DNA from: Magicicada septendecula | Taxonomy: Eukaryota; Arthropoda; Insecta; Hemiptera; Cicadidae | DNA length: 64,000 nucleotides | Direction of reading: 5' to 3' | Assembly (NCBI GenBank): GCA_034769895.1 | Contig: CM068367.1 | Location: forward strand, 315,455,986 to 315,519,985 | Part shown: piece after piece, positions 25,621-35,679 of the stretch | Layout: each line of letters opens with the position of its first letter | Position numbering within the stretch: the first letter of the stretch is position 1 | The notes under the pieces: model-generated | What the model saw: the letters and a program-made list of their open reading frames with translations, nothing else | Databases searched by the model: none | What the model was told of the DNA's origin: nothing | Made by a program: the position numbers and the translations under genes

Positions 25621-26700
25621 TCTTTCTTTTCTTAACTTTGTGTTTTATCCCTGGGATATTAATTCCCTAACATTCCCTAACATGTGAGCTGAGGCAGTTC
25701 AGAGAGGCACTGTGGGCAACATACTCTGCTGGCCATACATCACTTCTAATTGAGTCCAGAGGCAATTCATCTCTGCTCAAAAACATAATGCTGCTAGAAT
25801 TATCTACAGACAGTCATCGAATAAAAATTACATATAGAATAGTCTCATTTTCGACTAATAAAAATATCTTTGGATACTTCACTTCGTTGTTTCTCAGATT
25901 ATCTCACATTTTCTATCTTAGTTATTCTTCTTAATATTTATTATTCTCATTATATATATTCTTCTAACTTTTTAGCTCGTCTGATATATTCATTTTTATT
26001 ATGGTTGGAAACTTTTGTTAATATGTTTGTTACTAGTTATGGTATAACTTTTCCTTCTTCATCTGAATTCTCATTATATCTTCTTCTGGTTATTTACATT
26101 GATAGCATACTTTTTTATACATATTATTCTCTTTGGTGCTTATTAATTATTTGAATGGTATTATTTTGTCAGTTAGTTTTTCCAATTGGTTTCTTTATAA
26201 TTGACTTTCAAATTGTTATTATGATCATATTATATAAACATATTTTTCATTCTTTTCTCTTTCTCAGAAAGTTATTAATCCGCTTTTGTATTCATTAAAA
26301 TTAATTTATTAATATTATATTTTTCGTGTGGTCATTATTTCTCTTTGCCTTTCATAAGTTTTATTATTTTCTTGTCAAAATCATTTTCTTCATATAATTG
26401 GTATGAGTTGTCCTTCTTTGTTTCTTCAGAACTGAGTAATATTATAATCAACCTTCTTCATTATCTGTTTCCATAATCGTTTCATAAATAGTTAGTCATC
26501 AGTTGTTCTTATTATATTAATTTTTTCTTTTTTAGTTTTTGATAATTTTATTATAATAATGAATTCTTCTCTTTATTTCCCAAATTATTGCCTTCTCTTG
26601 TATATCACACTCTTTTTTGTTTTTCTTCTCTACTCCTTCAAATGTTTGCTATTCACATTTATTCTGGATTCTTTCTTATTAATCACATTATTTTTTTCAA
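25392..26700 (-). other. 3' non-coding region of element A with PPT candidate
   Basis: On the minus strand GGAGGAGAGCAATC directly precedes the LTR start and is the likely polypurine tract. No env-like frame was found. A (TTA)11-type microsatellite lies at 25585-25618. The rest is T-rich on the plus strand without motif. Confidence 0.55.
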
Positions 26701-27345
26701 ATCTATTTGTGTAATTTGATCTTATTATTGTTTTTTCAGTAAAATACTATTCTTCTTTTATTCTCTTTCAATATTAAATTCCATTACTAATTAGTTGTAA
26801 GTTGATCTTACTATCTCTTTTTAAATTTTGAGGGTATTCAAAATTCAAAGTCTTCTTTTTATTAATCATATCATTCTCTTCAAATTTATTTGTGTAAGTT
26901 GATCTTACTAATATTTTAGAATTTTGATGAATCATCAAAATTCTACATGGTTCATCAAAAATTTTACATGGTTCATCAAAATTCTTCTCTTTTTAATTAG
27001 TCACAATATTTTCTTCTAAATTATTTATAAGTTGATCTTATGTATTTTAGAATTTTGAACATTTCTATTCAAAATTCAAATTCTTCTTTTTATTTAATCA
27101 TTCATAGTATTTTCTTTCAAATTAGTGGTAAGTTAATCTTACTATTTTTTATTTTAGAACTTTGATGGTTTTATTACAAAATTCATATTCTTCTTCTTAT
27201 TTTAAATTAATCCCAAATTATTCTCTTTCTAAAATCATTGGTGTAAGTTGGTCTTACTTTTTTTTAAATTTTGGGGAGTTATTACAGTCACAATATTTTC
27301 TTCTAAATTATTTGCGTAAGTTGTCCTTACTTATTTTTGGATTTT
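26700..27345. repeat. Degenerate tandem array with GTAAG-N5-CTTAC dyads
   Basis: Seven copies of a short dyad, best form GTAAGTTGATCTTAC, start at 26711, 26797, 26894, 27027, 27128, 27243 and 27316. Between them the phrases TTTTGA, TTCAAAATTCAAATTCTTC and TTAATCA recur. Spacing varies from 73 to 133 bp. The arms GTAAG and CTTAC stay complementary in five copies, and in a sixth (27027) the ATAAG/CTTAT pair changes on both sides. The array sits between integrase and the 3' LTR of element A. Confidence 0.7.
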
Positions 27346-27360
27346 GATAATTCTATACAA

Positions 27361-28121
27361 AATTCATTCTTCGTAATACTTTTTTATGGAGGCTTGGTTG
27401 TATACTCCTTTGACTTTTCCGGAAACTATTTCTTTCAGTTCGTATGTATTGTTGTTATTATTTTTGGCAACGATATATGGTCCAGTATAGAGTAAAAATA
27501 GTTTCTTCGTTATCCCTTCTAGGGTGCTGGGTAGTTCTCGGTTTTTTAACAGTACTTTTTCTCCCTCTTTATAAGTTATTACTCGTCCAATCGCCTTTTG
27601 ATATTTGGCTTGCCATTTCTCTTGGTCTTCGGCCACCTTGTTAAAAAATTTCATCTTGTCAAACTTACGACCATCATTCATCGGGAACTCTATTATTTCT
27701 TCAATCTCTCGGGGGGTTGGTTTCTCGTACATGGCGGAGTAAGGGGTAATTCCTATAGCTGGATGGTGGGCAAAATTTAGGAACTTCTCCGTGGCTGATA
27801 AGTACTCTTGCCACTTTTTCTGTTGGTGGTGACAGTACGTTCGCAAGATTCTCCCCACTTCTCTCAATACCCTCTCTGCCAGATTACTACTTGGGTGGTA
27901 GACTGACATCTTGTATGTTTTAATCCCAAGTGATAATAATGTTTCCCACCATCTTCTCCCTTTAAACTGTGTACCATGGTCAGTAATGATTGAAGCTGGT
28001 TTTCCTATTTCTGGCACATATAACTCCGTTATGACTCCAAGAACTTTTATTGTGGTTGCCCGATTACCGGATATAGCTTTACGTACTTTGTAAAATGGTC
28101 CATAATTACGATGAGGTATTT
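27361..28121 (-). pseudogene. Integrase core and C-terminus of element A
   Basis: Integrase inserts the element cDNA into chromosomes. The D,D-35-E core is split by frameshifts: the first Asp is in FLDICGP at the end of the upstream frame, a middle piece (MDHFTKYVKLYPV) lies in another frame near 28050-28100, and the second Asp (SIITDHGTQFKG) and Glu (NLAERVLREVGRI) open the 217-codon frame at 28017-27364. The C-terminal part has the GPY/F-type segment LLYTGPYIVAKN, usual in one large branch of Ty3/gypsy, and ends VYNQASIKKYYEE. At least two indels between 28122 and 28017 inactivate it. Confidence 0.88.
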
Positions 28122-29210
28122 CTATCTGTGTCGACCGCCACTATGGGGAAATGGTCCGCAGATGTCTAAAAACACTTTTTCCAGTCTCGCTTTAGATGTT
28201 ATTGGTATCATTATACCTTCCTTCTTTTCGTTATTAACCTTAACGCACTGGCAAATATTACATGATTTCAGGTAATTTCTTACCTTTCGGTTAATGTTTT
28301 TTATTTGACAATTCTCCTCTAAGGCCTGTATCACTTTCAGCGCTCCCATATGGCCATAACTTATATGGTAATCGATTATGATCTCTTTTTCGATGTGGTT
28401 TGGAATAATCACCTTCCATGTTTCTTTATTTAAGGCTGTTTTAACGAATAGTATACCTTTGTTAATATGGTAATATTTAGAAACGGTGTCATCGTCTCCT
28501 TCCAATCGATTAATAATATTTTTTAACTTAGGGTCAGATTGTTGGTGGATGCGGATGTTTACCAATAAAGCCTCTAAATCAGATCTTGTTTTAATAAGGT
28601 TGTAGATTTTGACTAAGCTCTCCTTCTCTCCCTCAAAGGTCTGGTCTTCCAAATTAATGCGTGATAACACGTCGGCTACAACATTCTTTTTCCCCGGGAT
28701 GTACTCCCATTCTAGGTTGTACTCTTGCAGGGCGAGTACCCATCTAGCCAGTCGGCCGTGACTCAACTTGCACCTACATAGAAATGAGATGGATTTATGA
28801 TCAGTGCGGATGGTAACTGGATACCCTAAAATATATGTCCGGAATTTGCTACATGCGAATACTACACTAAGCAATTCTTTCTCGGTCACATTGTAGTTCT
28901 TCTCGCATTGATTCAGGGTATGACTAGCAAAGCTAATCACCAGATGGTGACCCTCCTCATCTTCCTGATATAAAGTTGTTCCTAAACTGATGTTGCTAGC
29001 ATCACAATTCAAAAAGAAAGGTTTCTTAAAATCCGGGTGACGAAGTATAACAATCTCTAAGAACTTTTCTTTGATTAGTTGGAAAGTAACATCCTGTTCT
29101 TCACCCCAGGTCCATTTGTTCTTCGCAGACAATTGCGGTTGAAACTTGGCTGTCAGCTCGGAATATTGGTGCTGAAACTTTCTGTAATAGTTACAGAGTC
29201 CGAGAAAAGA
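28122..29210 (-). pseudogene. RNase H and integrase zinc-finger region of element A
   Basis: After a TAA at the upstream border the same frame continues SFLGLCNYYRKF, the end of the RT connection. RNase H shows its catalytic acids in NCDASNISLG, TEKELLSVVFACSKFRTY, IRTDHKS and VVADVLSR. The integrase HHCC finger follows: DYHISYGHMGALK supplies two His and SCNICQC the two Cys. The first core Asp is in KVFLDICGPFPHSGG, after which a stop (28122) and frameshift end the frame. The first Met of the 336-residue piece is an alternative codon and not a start. All catalytic residues of RNase H are retained. Confidence 0.9.
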
Positions 29211-29822
29211 TTATAACTGTTTCCTGTTCTTCAGTTTAGGGAACTTCTGAATCGCCTCCACTTTTTCTGATGATGGGGTTATACCTTGATCATCTAGGTT
29301 AAAACCTAAGAACTGTACTTCTCGAGCAATGAATTTGGATTTCTCCAATTTAAGAGTTATATTATTCTTTGCTAATTTCTCGAGTACATGTTCTACTCTG
29401 TAACAGTGTTCCTCCCAGGTTTCCAAGGTAATCAGCAGATCGTCTACATATACTGTGGTAAATTGGAGTGCTTCCTGTCCTAGTATTTGGTCCATACAGG
29501 CCACAAAGATGGCTACTGAATTTACAAGTCCGAAGGGCAATCTCTTGAACTGGTAATTGCGCCCTTCGAATATGAACGCCACATACTGACGACTCTGTGG
29601 GTGCAACTCCACTTGCCAGTAACCACACACAGTGTCCCATGTACTAATAAACTTGGTGCCGTGAAATCGTTTCAAGATCTCTATCTCACCGGGTGATGTT
29701 TGGTCATTAACGATAGTTTTATTTAATTCGCGCGCATCCAAACAAAGCCGGACTTGTCCGTTTTTCTTGGGAACAGCAATGACTGGACTAGTGTATGGAG
29801 ATTGACTAATCTCAATTGTCAC
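29211..29822 (-). pseudogene. Reverse transcriptase of element A
   Basis: The 203-codon frame contains SPYTSPVIAVPKKNGQVRLC, LCLDARELNKTIV, FISTWDTVCGYWQVELH, the FKRLPFGLVNSVAIF block and the catalytic TVYVDDLLITLE (YVDD), then HCYRVEHVLEKLAKNNI and EVQFLGFNLDDQGITPS. These are the standard Ty3/gypsy RT motifs in order. TWDTVCGYWQ is slightly off the usual S-x-x-D-L-x-x-G-Y-x-Q: Val and Cys replace the hydrophobic pair before Gly. It starts by a frameshift from the 29812-30213 frame and stops at a TAA (29211-29213) inside the usual LRSFLGL segment. Confidence 0.92.
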
Positions 29823-30215
29823 TGCTGATCATCTTATTAATTTCCGCTCTCACGGCCTCTTTTAGTGAATGCGCGATGGAATATGACCTCTGGTTAAATT
29901 CCACGTTTTCCTTAAATTCAAGTTTACACTGATAGTTCTTTACCTTACCAGGTTCATCTGAAAATACTGATTTACATTTTTCGTACCCTCTTATCAAACG
30001 ATTTGCTTGGCGTATGGGTATTTTCTCGCTGGTGTTTCCGCACTGGAAGTCCCGTATTTCCTGTATCTTTACTGTCCATAAATCCTCTTCTACGTTATTA
30101 TATATTATTTGTTTATTTGGAGAGCTGTTCTCTACATAATTTATTTTCCGAAGTTGTTGGTGTATACTGCTGGGAAGTATATTCTCGCCTCCTACTAAAT
30201 CTGCTGTCCACATTA
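29812..30215 (-). pseudogene. Protease-RT linker of element A, interrupted at its start by element C
   Basis: This frame joins the protease frame at 35325-35679 once element C and one ATTA duplication are set aside; codon phase matches. It ends EAVRAEINKMISSDN, the approach to RT (an INKMI-type phrase just before IEISQSPY), then shifts one base into the RT frame. No catalytic motif lies in it. The apparent ATG at 30213 is created by the target-site sequence and is not a natural start. Confidence 0.75.
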
Positions 30216-31288
30216 TGTGACGGTACGGAATTGTGAGACACCCCAGTTTAATTTCATATTAATTCAAATCATCATTTTAAGCACTTTCCAAATTGCCAGA
30301 CTTCACCTGTAAGGAGCCTCCAGTACAGCAATGCAACATACACAGTCAGCCAAAACAACTGCCAGACGCATTGCGTAATCACATAGCAGCAGCTTTGTGA
30401 CACAGTCTGCAGTCTGCTGTGTGTCATCAGAGAGAGTGGTAATAAGCAGCATACAGTGCAGATAAAAATTACATAGTGGCCTCGGGTGTAAGATAGGCCG
30501 CAGTTAAGAGTAGGCCTATCTTTGAAAATACTAAAACTAATATAAAAAACAGTATAACGCGCGGCCAGCCTAAGCGAGCTAAGTGTTCGAAAATATATAT
30601 ATCGGCCGACAAAACAACACTAAATGCTATTCTAAAGTGAATTAAAGTAATAGTGGCGCATCAACATCAACTTATTTGAAATAAGCAATAACAGTACCGC
30701 GGTTAAACAGTGAAAAACTAAATTATGGTGTGTTAAACAGTGCATTCACAGCAGAGGTGCAAAACAGCGGAGTTCTTCAGACGTTAAGTATTAACTGAGT
30801 TTTAAACAAGATTATTTCCCCTTTTTTTTTCCAGAGTATAATCCAACATAAATAAATTATAAATCTAAAATGTAAATCAGAGATCTCGAAGTGGGGTTTA
30901 ATAGAACGATGAAATCAAAGAATGAATGTGTGTGAGTGTGTAGCCAAAGCACGTATTGGTTCATTGCAGATAGTAAATAGTTGGGGTATACCATAGTTGT
31001 AATAAGCTAGTTAATTAAGAAATATTTTATTACTAAATTTGATTTCACAAATTGTTGCTCATTCTACAAGTATTTGCTCTAAATGTTATGAAAGAGAGAC
31101 GAAGTAGTTGTTTTGAATAATAAATCAGAGGCAATGGGTTAGCACAAACGGTGTATTTGATCTTTGCCTATATCAAATCCAAATAATCCTTTTTGCAGCT
31201 GTTTTCGTCTGAACGACCCTTGGAGTAAAAAACCCGAAGGTAAGAGATAAATATAATTATACTTTTGTAATTAATTAGTAGAGTTTCA
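30216..31288 (+). repeat. 5' LTR of element C
   Basis: It starts TGTGACGGTACGG and ends GAGTTTCA. A GTAAGA splice-donor-like site (CCCGAAGGTAAGAG, about 31233-31246) lies near its end, as it does in the other copy. ATATATATATCGG near 30593 is the best TATA-like stretch. Confidence 0.93.
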
Positions 31289-31289
31289 T

Positions 31290-31307
31290 TGGCGCCCGAA
31301 CAGGGAC
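31290..31307 (+). promoter_or_regulatory. Primer binding site, exact match to tRNA-Lys3 type
   Basis: TGGCGCCCGAACAGGGAC, starting one base after the LTR. This 18-mer is the complement of the tRNA-Lys3 3' end, the primer known from lentiviruses. It is a perfect match to that known site, which argues for recent activity of element C. Confidence 0.9.
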
Positions 31308-31406
31308 GGCGAATATAATTTGTGGTTATATTCGCCAGACCTAATTAAGCTGCAGAACGGGTTATTTGGAAGTGAGGGCGTGGTTAAATAAATTAATTTC
31401 ATTTCA

Positions 31407-32204
31407 ATGGAGAAAATAAATGAAATTGATGTAGTTGTCGGCAGTGAGGCCGAAAATAAATCGATGTATGAAAACACGTCAACTGAGTCGGCCAATAAAG
31501 GCGATTCAGGTATTCAAACAGAGTCACTGTTAACGAGTGAAAGTAATGTAGACGAATCGAAAATCATGAATGAAGTTGCAATTCATTCAACACCTATTGT
31601 AGTAAATCAAAGTAAGAAGTCCGATGAGGACAATATGTTAACACGATTGTATAATATGATGTATAGTAATTTCAGTGAACTAAGAGGGGATATTAATATT
31701 AAATTCGATGAACAGAATAGTAAATTTGATATTATAAATAGTCGTTTTGATGAACAGAATGTTAAATTCAATGAGTTAAAGGGCGAGATAAATAATATTG
31801 ACCAAAAATTGGATAAGCGTTTATGTGAAATGAATACAAAATTTGGTGAGTGTTTATATGATATGAAACAACAGACGAATGAATGTTTTAATACATTTAA
31901 AGAACAAATTGAGAAACAAATACAAAAGGTAACTGAAAATTTTGAGTATAAAACAGATGATAATTATAATGATATGTGTAAAAACGTGGTAGTAGAGAGT
32001 AAGATAAATAGTAACAATGATATTGAAAATGGTAATGTGATTGAAAGGGTGGTATCAGAAAGTGATACGTTGAAAATAGATAGTGAAACAGTAAGTGAGA
32101 GTGAGAAAATGATAAGTTGTAATGAAGTAATAATTAGTGTTGTTGAATTAGAAAAAGTAGATGAATGTGTAGGGCAAGGGGGTAAATTTTCCCCTTATTT
32201 GTGA
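31407..32204 (+). CDS. Gag-like coiled-coil protein of element C
   Basis: The frame has 265 residues, starting 118 bp after the LTR. Residues 1-75 are acidic and Ser/Asn-rich. Residues 76-90 (SDEDNMLTRLYNMMYSNF) lead into a long heptad-like helix, about residues 90-185, with near-repeats KFDEQNSKFDIINSRFDEQN and KFNELKGEINNIDQKLDKRL. The tail is acidic (ESDTLKIDSETVSESEK). No zinc knuckle or enzyme motif is present. The position after the PBS and the helix-rich build match the role of Gag, which assembles the particle. The same plan (acidic head, long coiled coil) is seen in the Gag of B and A, but I see no convincing residue-level match to them. It starts at the first ATG of the leader with an adequate context. 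It ends FSPYL, and the next frame is in +1. Confidence 0.6.
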   Translation: MEKINEIDVVVGSEAENKSMYENTSTESANKGDSGIQTESLLTSESNVDESKIMNEVAIHSTPIVVNQSKKSDEDNMLTRLYNMMYSNFSELRGDINIKFDEQNSKFDIINSRFDEQNVKFNELKGEINNIDQKLDKRLCEMNTKFGECLYDMKQQTNECFNTFKEQIEKQIQKVTENFEYKTDDNYNDMCKNVVVESKINSNNDIENGNVIERVVSESDTLKIDSETVSESEKMISCNEVIISVVELEKVDECVGQGGKFSPYL

Positions 32205-32721
32205 TGAACCAGAGTGTTCAAAATTGTTAGTATTGGAGAGCAAGAGACCCTTATTAGTGAAAGATTTGAGTTGCTTATTTTTGTTGAATAATTTTGTACC
32301 CTCTGCATGGAATGAGAGAGAAAGTATGATATGGTGTTATGATGAGAGAAGTTTAAATATAGAATGGTGTAGTGAAAGAGAGACAGAGTTATACAAAGTA
32401 AAGAGAAATTATAATGAGTTGAGAGAGATGTTAGAGACGAAATACTTACCTGTTAAAATAGAGAATGAAGATTATTTTGATGATACATGTTCAAACAATA
32501 ATAATTTATCTTATGATGAAAAAATAACTGACTTGATAATGAATATTACTGATGGAGACTTAACCGATGTACTCAATGTTGACTTAGTATATGATTATTA
32601 TGGTAAAAGGAATAAACAGAAATTGTATGGTTACAAAACACAAGATAACCGTATACGGAATGTAAATAAAATTGAAAATTGTTATTTGAAACCCCGATTA
32701 ATTTTTGACGATGGAGGTTGA
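32160..32721 (+). CDS. Second open frame of element C, unknown function, +1 to Gag
   Basis: The frame is open before the first frame's stop, which allows a +1 shift near 32180, and runs to 32721. The clear part starts CDEPECSKLLVLESKRPL and includes LSCLFLLNNFVPSAWN, ESMIWCYDERSLNIEWCS and a Tyr-rich tail (DYYGKRNKQKLYGYKTQ). No ATG is needed if it is the rear half of one Gag protein split by a single-base indel. I do not recognise it. It has no PR, RT or IN motif. The Cys pairs (CDEPEC) are not a zinc knuckle. Confidence 0.45.
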
Positions 32722-34202
32722 AATTCATAAACGAACAATTTAAATATGTCAATCTATGATAATGACCTAGCTGATTTTGATATTGAAGTGTGATGTAACT
32801 GAATAATTATTGCTGAAGAGTTGTAAATACATGTGTAGTGAAATTAATTGTATGTATTATAAAATGATAAATTGTTTGTATGAAATAACATTGTTGTTAA
32901 ATGTTTCAGAGGTTACGTGGAGATATTGGTGTGTGTGTGGTGTGTATTTTGTATTCATGTCAATAGGTGGATAATGTATTGTAAGTATAAAGTTCATTAT
33001 ACCAGTCAGATAGAATAAAATGTTTACAGGTGTGAAAAGAGTGTAATAATAATAATAATGGTATTGAGATAATAGTATTAAATAGAAACTGTAATTGAAA
33101 GGTAATAATAATTGAAAGGTGAATTAAAATTATATTTGGTTCGAATTGCAAGAAAGAGATTTTGACAAATATGTTAATAAAAAGATTTATAGAAAGGAAA
33201 ATTTTTGCAGGAAGTATATATGCCAGTACATGATGTAACCAGAATGTTTATACTATGTGAGTCTTGCAGACTAGTGTTTATATAAACAGGTGTGGTATGT
33301 TGAGACTAATGTCTGTAGTCATGCTTGGTGACAATAACAAAGAATGTTGTAGTCTGCTGAATCAGTATCTTGAGTAAAACCTTATGGTGATAGAAAAGAA
33401 TTGAAATTAAATTTTTTTTTACAGACCAAACAATAATGAGGCAATTACTGTAACTTTTGAGATTAATTGAATTAATTAAAGTAAATTAAATACAATTAAA
33501 TTAATTTAGTAATAAATTTAACAGAAACGATGATTTTTAATAATGAACTTAACTTTATTTTCATTTAAATTCAAATTGGAATTATAAAGTAAATACTAAT
33601 TGATGTAAATAAGGATTTAACTTATTAAAATATTCATTTAAACTGAAAACTGAATGAAATGTTGGAGCTGAAACGGTGTTTGGGAATTAAGATGTGTATA
33701 TTACTGTCCATATAGATTTTTCATATGCTATGAATTTTTTGTCCTATTCATATATATAGTAGTTAAGGATACCTTGTATAATCTATGTGTCATTTTGGTT
33801 GGGCAATATTGTATGGGGAATATTATTTAATTTAACGGAAATTTATGTGTACCACTGTAAACCTATATTGTTTTACTAATACTATATTTTTTTGGGTCTA
33901 TTATATAAAATGAGCCAGTACGTTGTCAATGAACCAGTACGGCTAAGAGGAAACAAACCAGTTGTGGGATATGGAGTGATGGAAGGCCATTTGTCAATGT
34001 TTAATTACATATTTTAAAGTCAGGCGATACTGGGGCGGGTATCTGTCCGAGCTTATGGTGGTGGGATCTCGAATAGAGAAGTCCAGTAAGATCGGATGGG
34101 TGCTGTCGCAGTCGCCAGACTATAGGGGGGTAAGAACCCATGATTTAGTAGTGTTCAGGGGGGTTGCGGCGCCATATCCTCACTGATCCTCTTAGGTTTA
34201 GG
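32722..34202 (+). other. Non-coding internal region of element C
   Basis: No frame of substance. AT-rich up to about 33900, then GC-richer (33910-34200) with G-runs. It stands where pol would lie in a complete element; no trace of pol remains. Confidence 0.6.
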
Positions 34203-34242
34203 CAATAAGAGTTTGAACGCTTCGGCCTTCAATCTCTTATTG
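34203..34242 (+). promoter_or_regulatory. Near-perfect hairpin with UUCG tetraloop directly before the PPT
   Basis: CAATAAGAG (34203-34211) pairs with CTCTTATTG (34234-34242) and TTGAA (34213-34217) with TTCAA (34228-34232). The tip is GC-UUCG-GC. A T-T and a C-C mismatch are the only breaks. The last base is the first G of the polypurine tract. Confidence 0.85.
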
Positions 34243-34251
34243 GGGGGGTAT
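34242..34251 (+). promoter_or_regulatory. Polypurine tract of element C
   Basis: G7 followed by TAT, immediately upstream of the 3' LTR start. It is the expected primer site for plus-strand DNA synthesis. Confidence 0.85.
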
Positions 34252-35324
34252 TGTGACGGTACGGAATTGTGAGACACCCCAGTTTAATTTCATATTAATT
34301 CAAATCATCATTTTAAGCACTTTCCAAATTGCCAGACTTCACCTGTAAGGAGCCTCCAGTACAGCAATGCAACATACACACAGTCAGCCAAAACAACTGC
34401 CAGACGCATTGCGTAATCACATAGCAGCAGCTTTGTGACACAGTCTGCAGTCTGCTGTGTGTCATCAGAGAGAGTGGTAATAAGCAGCATACAGTGCAGA
34501 TAAAAATTACATAGTGGCCTCGGGTGTAAGATAGGCCGCAGTTAAGAGTAGGCCTATCTTTGAAAATACTAAAACTAATATAAAAAACAGTATAACGCGC
34601 GGCCAGCCTAAGCGAGCTAAGTGTTCGAAAATATATATATCGGCCGACAAAACAACACTAAATGCTATTCTAAAGTGAATTAAAGTAATAGTGGCGCATC
34701 AACATCAACTTATTTGAAATAAGCAATAACAGTACCGCGGTTAAACAGTGAAAAACTAAATTATGGTGTGTTAAACAGTGCATTCACAGCAGAGGTGCAA
34801 AACAGCGGAGTTCTTCAGACGTTAAGTATTAACTGAGTTTTAAACAAGATTATTTCCCCTTTTTTTTTCCAGAGTATAATCCAACATAAATAAATTATAA
34901 ATCTAAAATGTAAATCAGAGATCTCGAAGTGGGGTTTAATAGAACGATGAAATCAAAGAATGAATGTGTGTGAGTGTGTAGCCAAAGCACGTATTGGTTC
35001 ATTGCAGATAGTAAATAGTTGGGGTATACCATAGTTGTAATAAGCTAGTTAATTAAGAAATATTTTATTACTAAATTTGATTTCACAAATTGTTGCTCAT
35101 TCTACAAGTATTTGCTCTAAATGTTATGAAAGAGAGACGAAGTAGTTGTTTTGAATAATAAATCAGAGGCAATGGGTTAGCACAAACGGTGTATTTGATC
35201 TTTGCCTATATCAAATCCAAATAATCCTTTTTGCAGCTGTTTTCGTCTGAAAGACTTTGGAATAAAAACCCGAAGGTAAGAGATAAATATAATTATACTT
35301 TTGTAATTAATTCGTAGAGTTACA
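34252..35324 (+). repeat. 3' LTR of element C
   Basis: Same length as the 5' LTR. Differences: an extra CA near 34378, a cluster around 35250-35275 and two bases at the end (GAGTTACA). It is followed by ATTA. Confidence 0.93.
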
Positions 35325-35679
35325 ATTATTCCATCTGAAAACAATGATACCTTTTCATGGTTCAGATCTATAATGGCGGAGTTCCTCCTTAAAACATCGC
35401 AACCTACCAATATATTAAATGGCAGTCCGGTGGTGATTAAAAATACCATATTCAAAGCTATACCACGGCTAACAACATTTATAGAAACTTGTTTTCTAAT
35501 AGTTTTGTTCTGGCGGCCAGTTGCACCTACTAAGACAATATTATTTACTGGTAACATTGGTAAAGTTTTACCACATTCTTTCTGGATTCTTTCCAGTTCA
35601 ATTACATTTATTATTGATATATTAGCACCGGTATCAATCATGATTTTTGCGGGGATTCCTTCTACTTCCGCTTTTATAT
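35325..35679 (-). pseudogene. Aspartic protease of element A, cut by elements B and C on its two sides
   Basis: The active site is MIDTGANISIIN (D-T-G-A). About 75 residues later, NILVGCDVLRRNSAIID matches the second conserved block (I-L-x-G-x-D-x-L) of retroviral-type proteases. The enzyme would cleave the Gag-Pol polyprotein. The frame enters from the 42839-43032 segment after removing element B and one ATAT, and leaves into the 30215 segment after removing element C and one ATTA, with codon phase kept at both joins. Both catalytic blocks are intact. The Met at 35740 lies in the LTR of B and is not a start. Confidence 0.88.

Larger units (their letters stand above)
30216..35324 (+). mobile_element. 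Element C: Gag-only LTR retrotransposon inserted in element A pol
   Basis: LTRs of 1,073 bp start TGTGACGG and end TTCA/TACA. ATTA occurs on both sides (30212-30215, 35325-35328). The internal region has a tRNA-Lys3-type PBS, a coiled-coil Gag-like frame, a second frame, 1.5 kb of non-coding DNA, a strong hairpin and a G-rich PPT. No protease, RT, RNase H or integrase motif is present, so it must use enzymes supplied by another element. The LTR pair differs only by a 2-bp indel and a small cluster near the 3' end, so the insertion is young. Confidence 0.93.

Noticed and set aside
23446-26154. Hydrophobic plus-strand frames that look like membrane proteins
   Set aside because: They lie in the T-rich strand of the element A LTR and 3' region; Phe/Leu/Tyr-rich frames are expected there by composition.
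25392-27360. env gene of an errantivirus-like element between integrase and 3' LTR
   Set aside because: No minus-strand frame with signal peptide, cleavage site or membrane anchor was found; only the dyad array and T-rich sequence.
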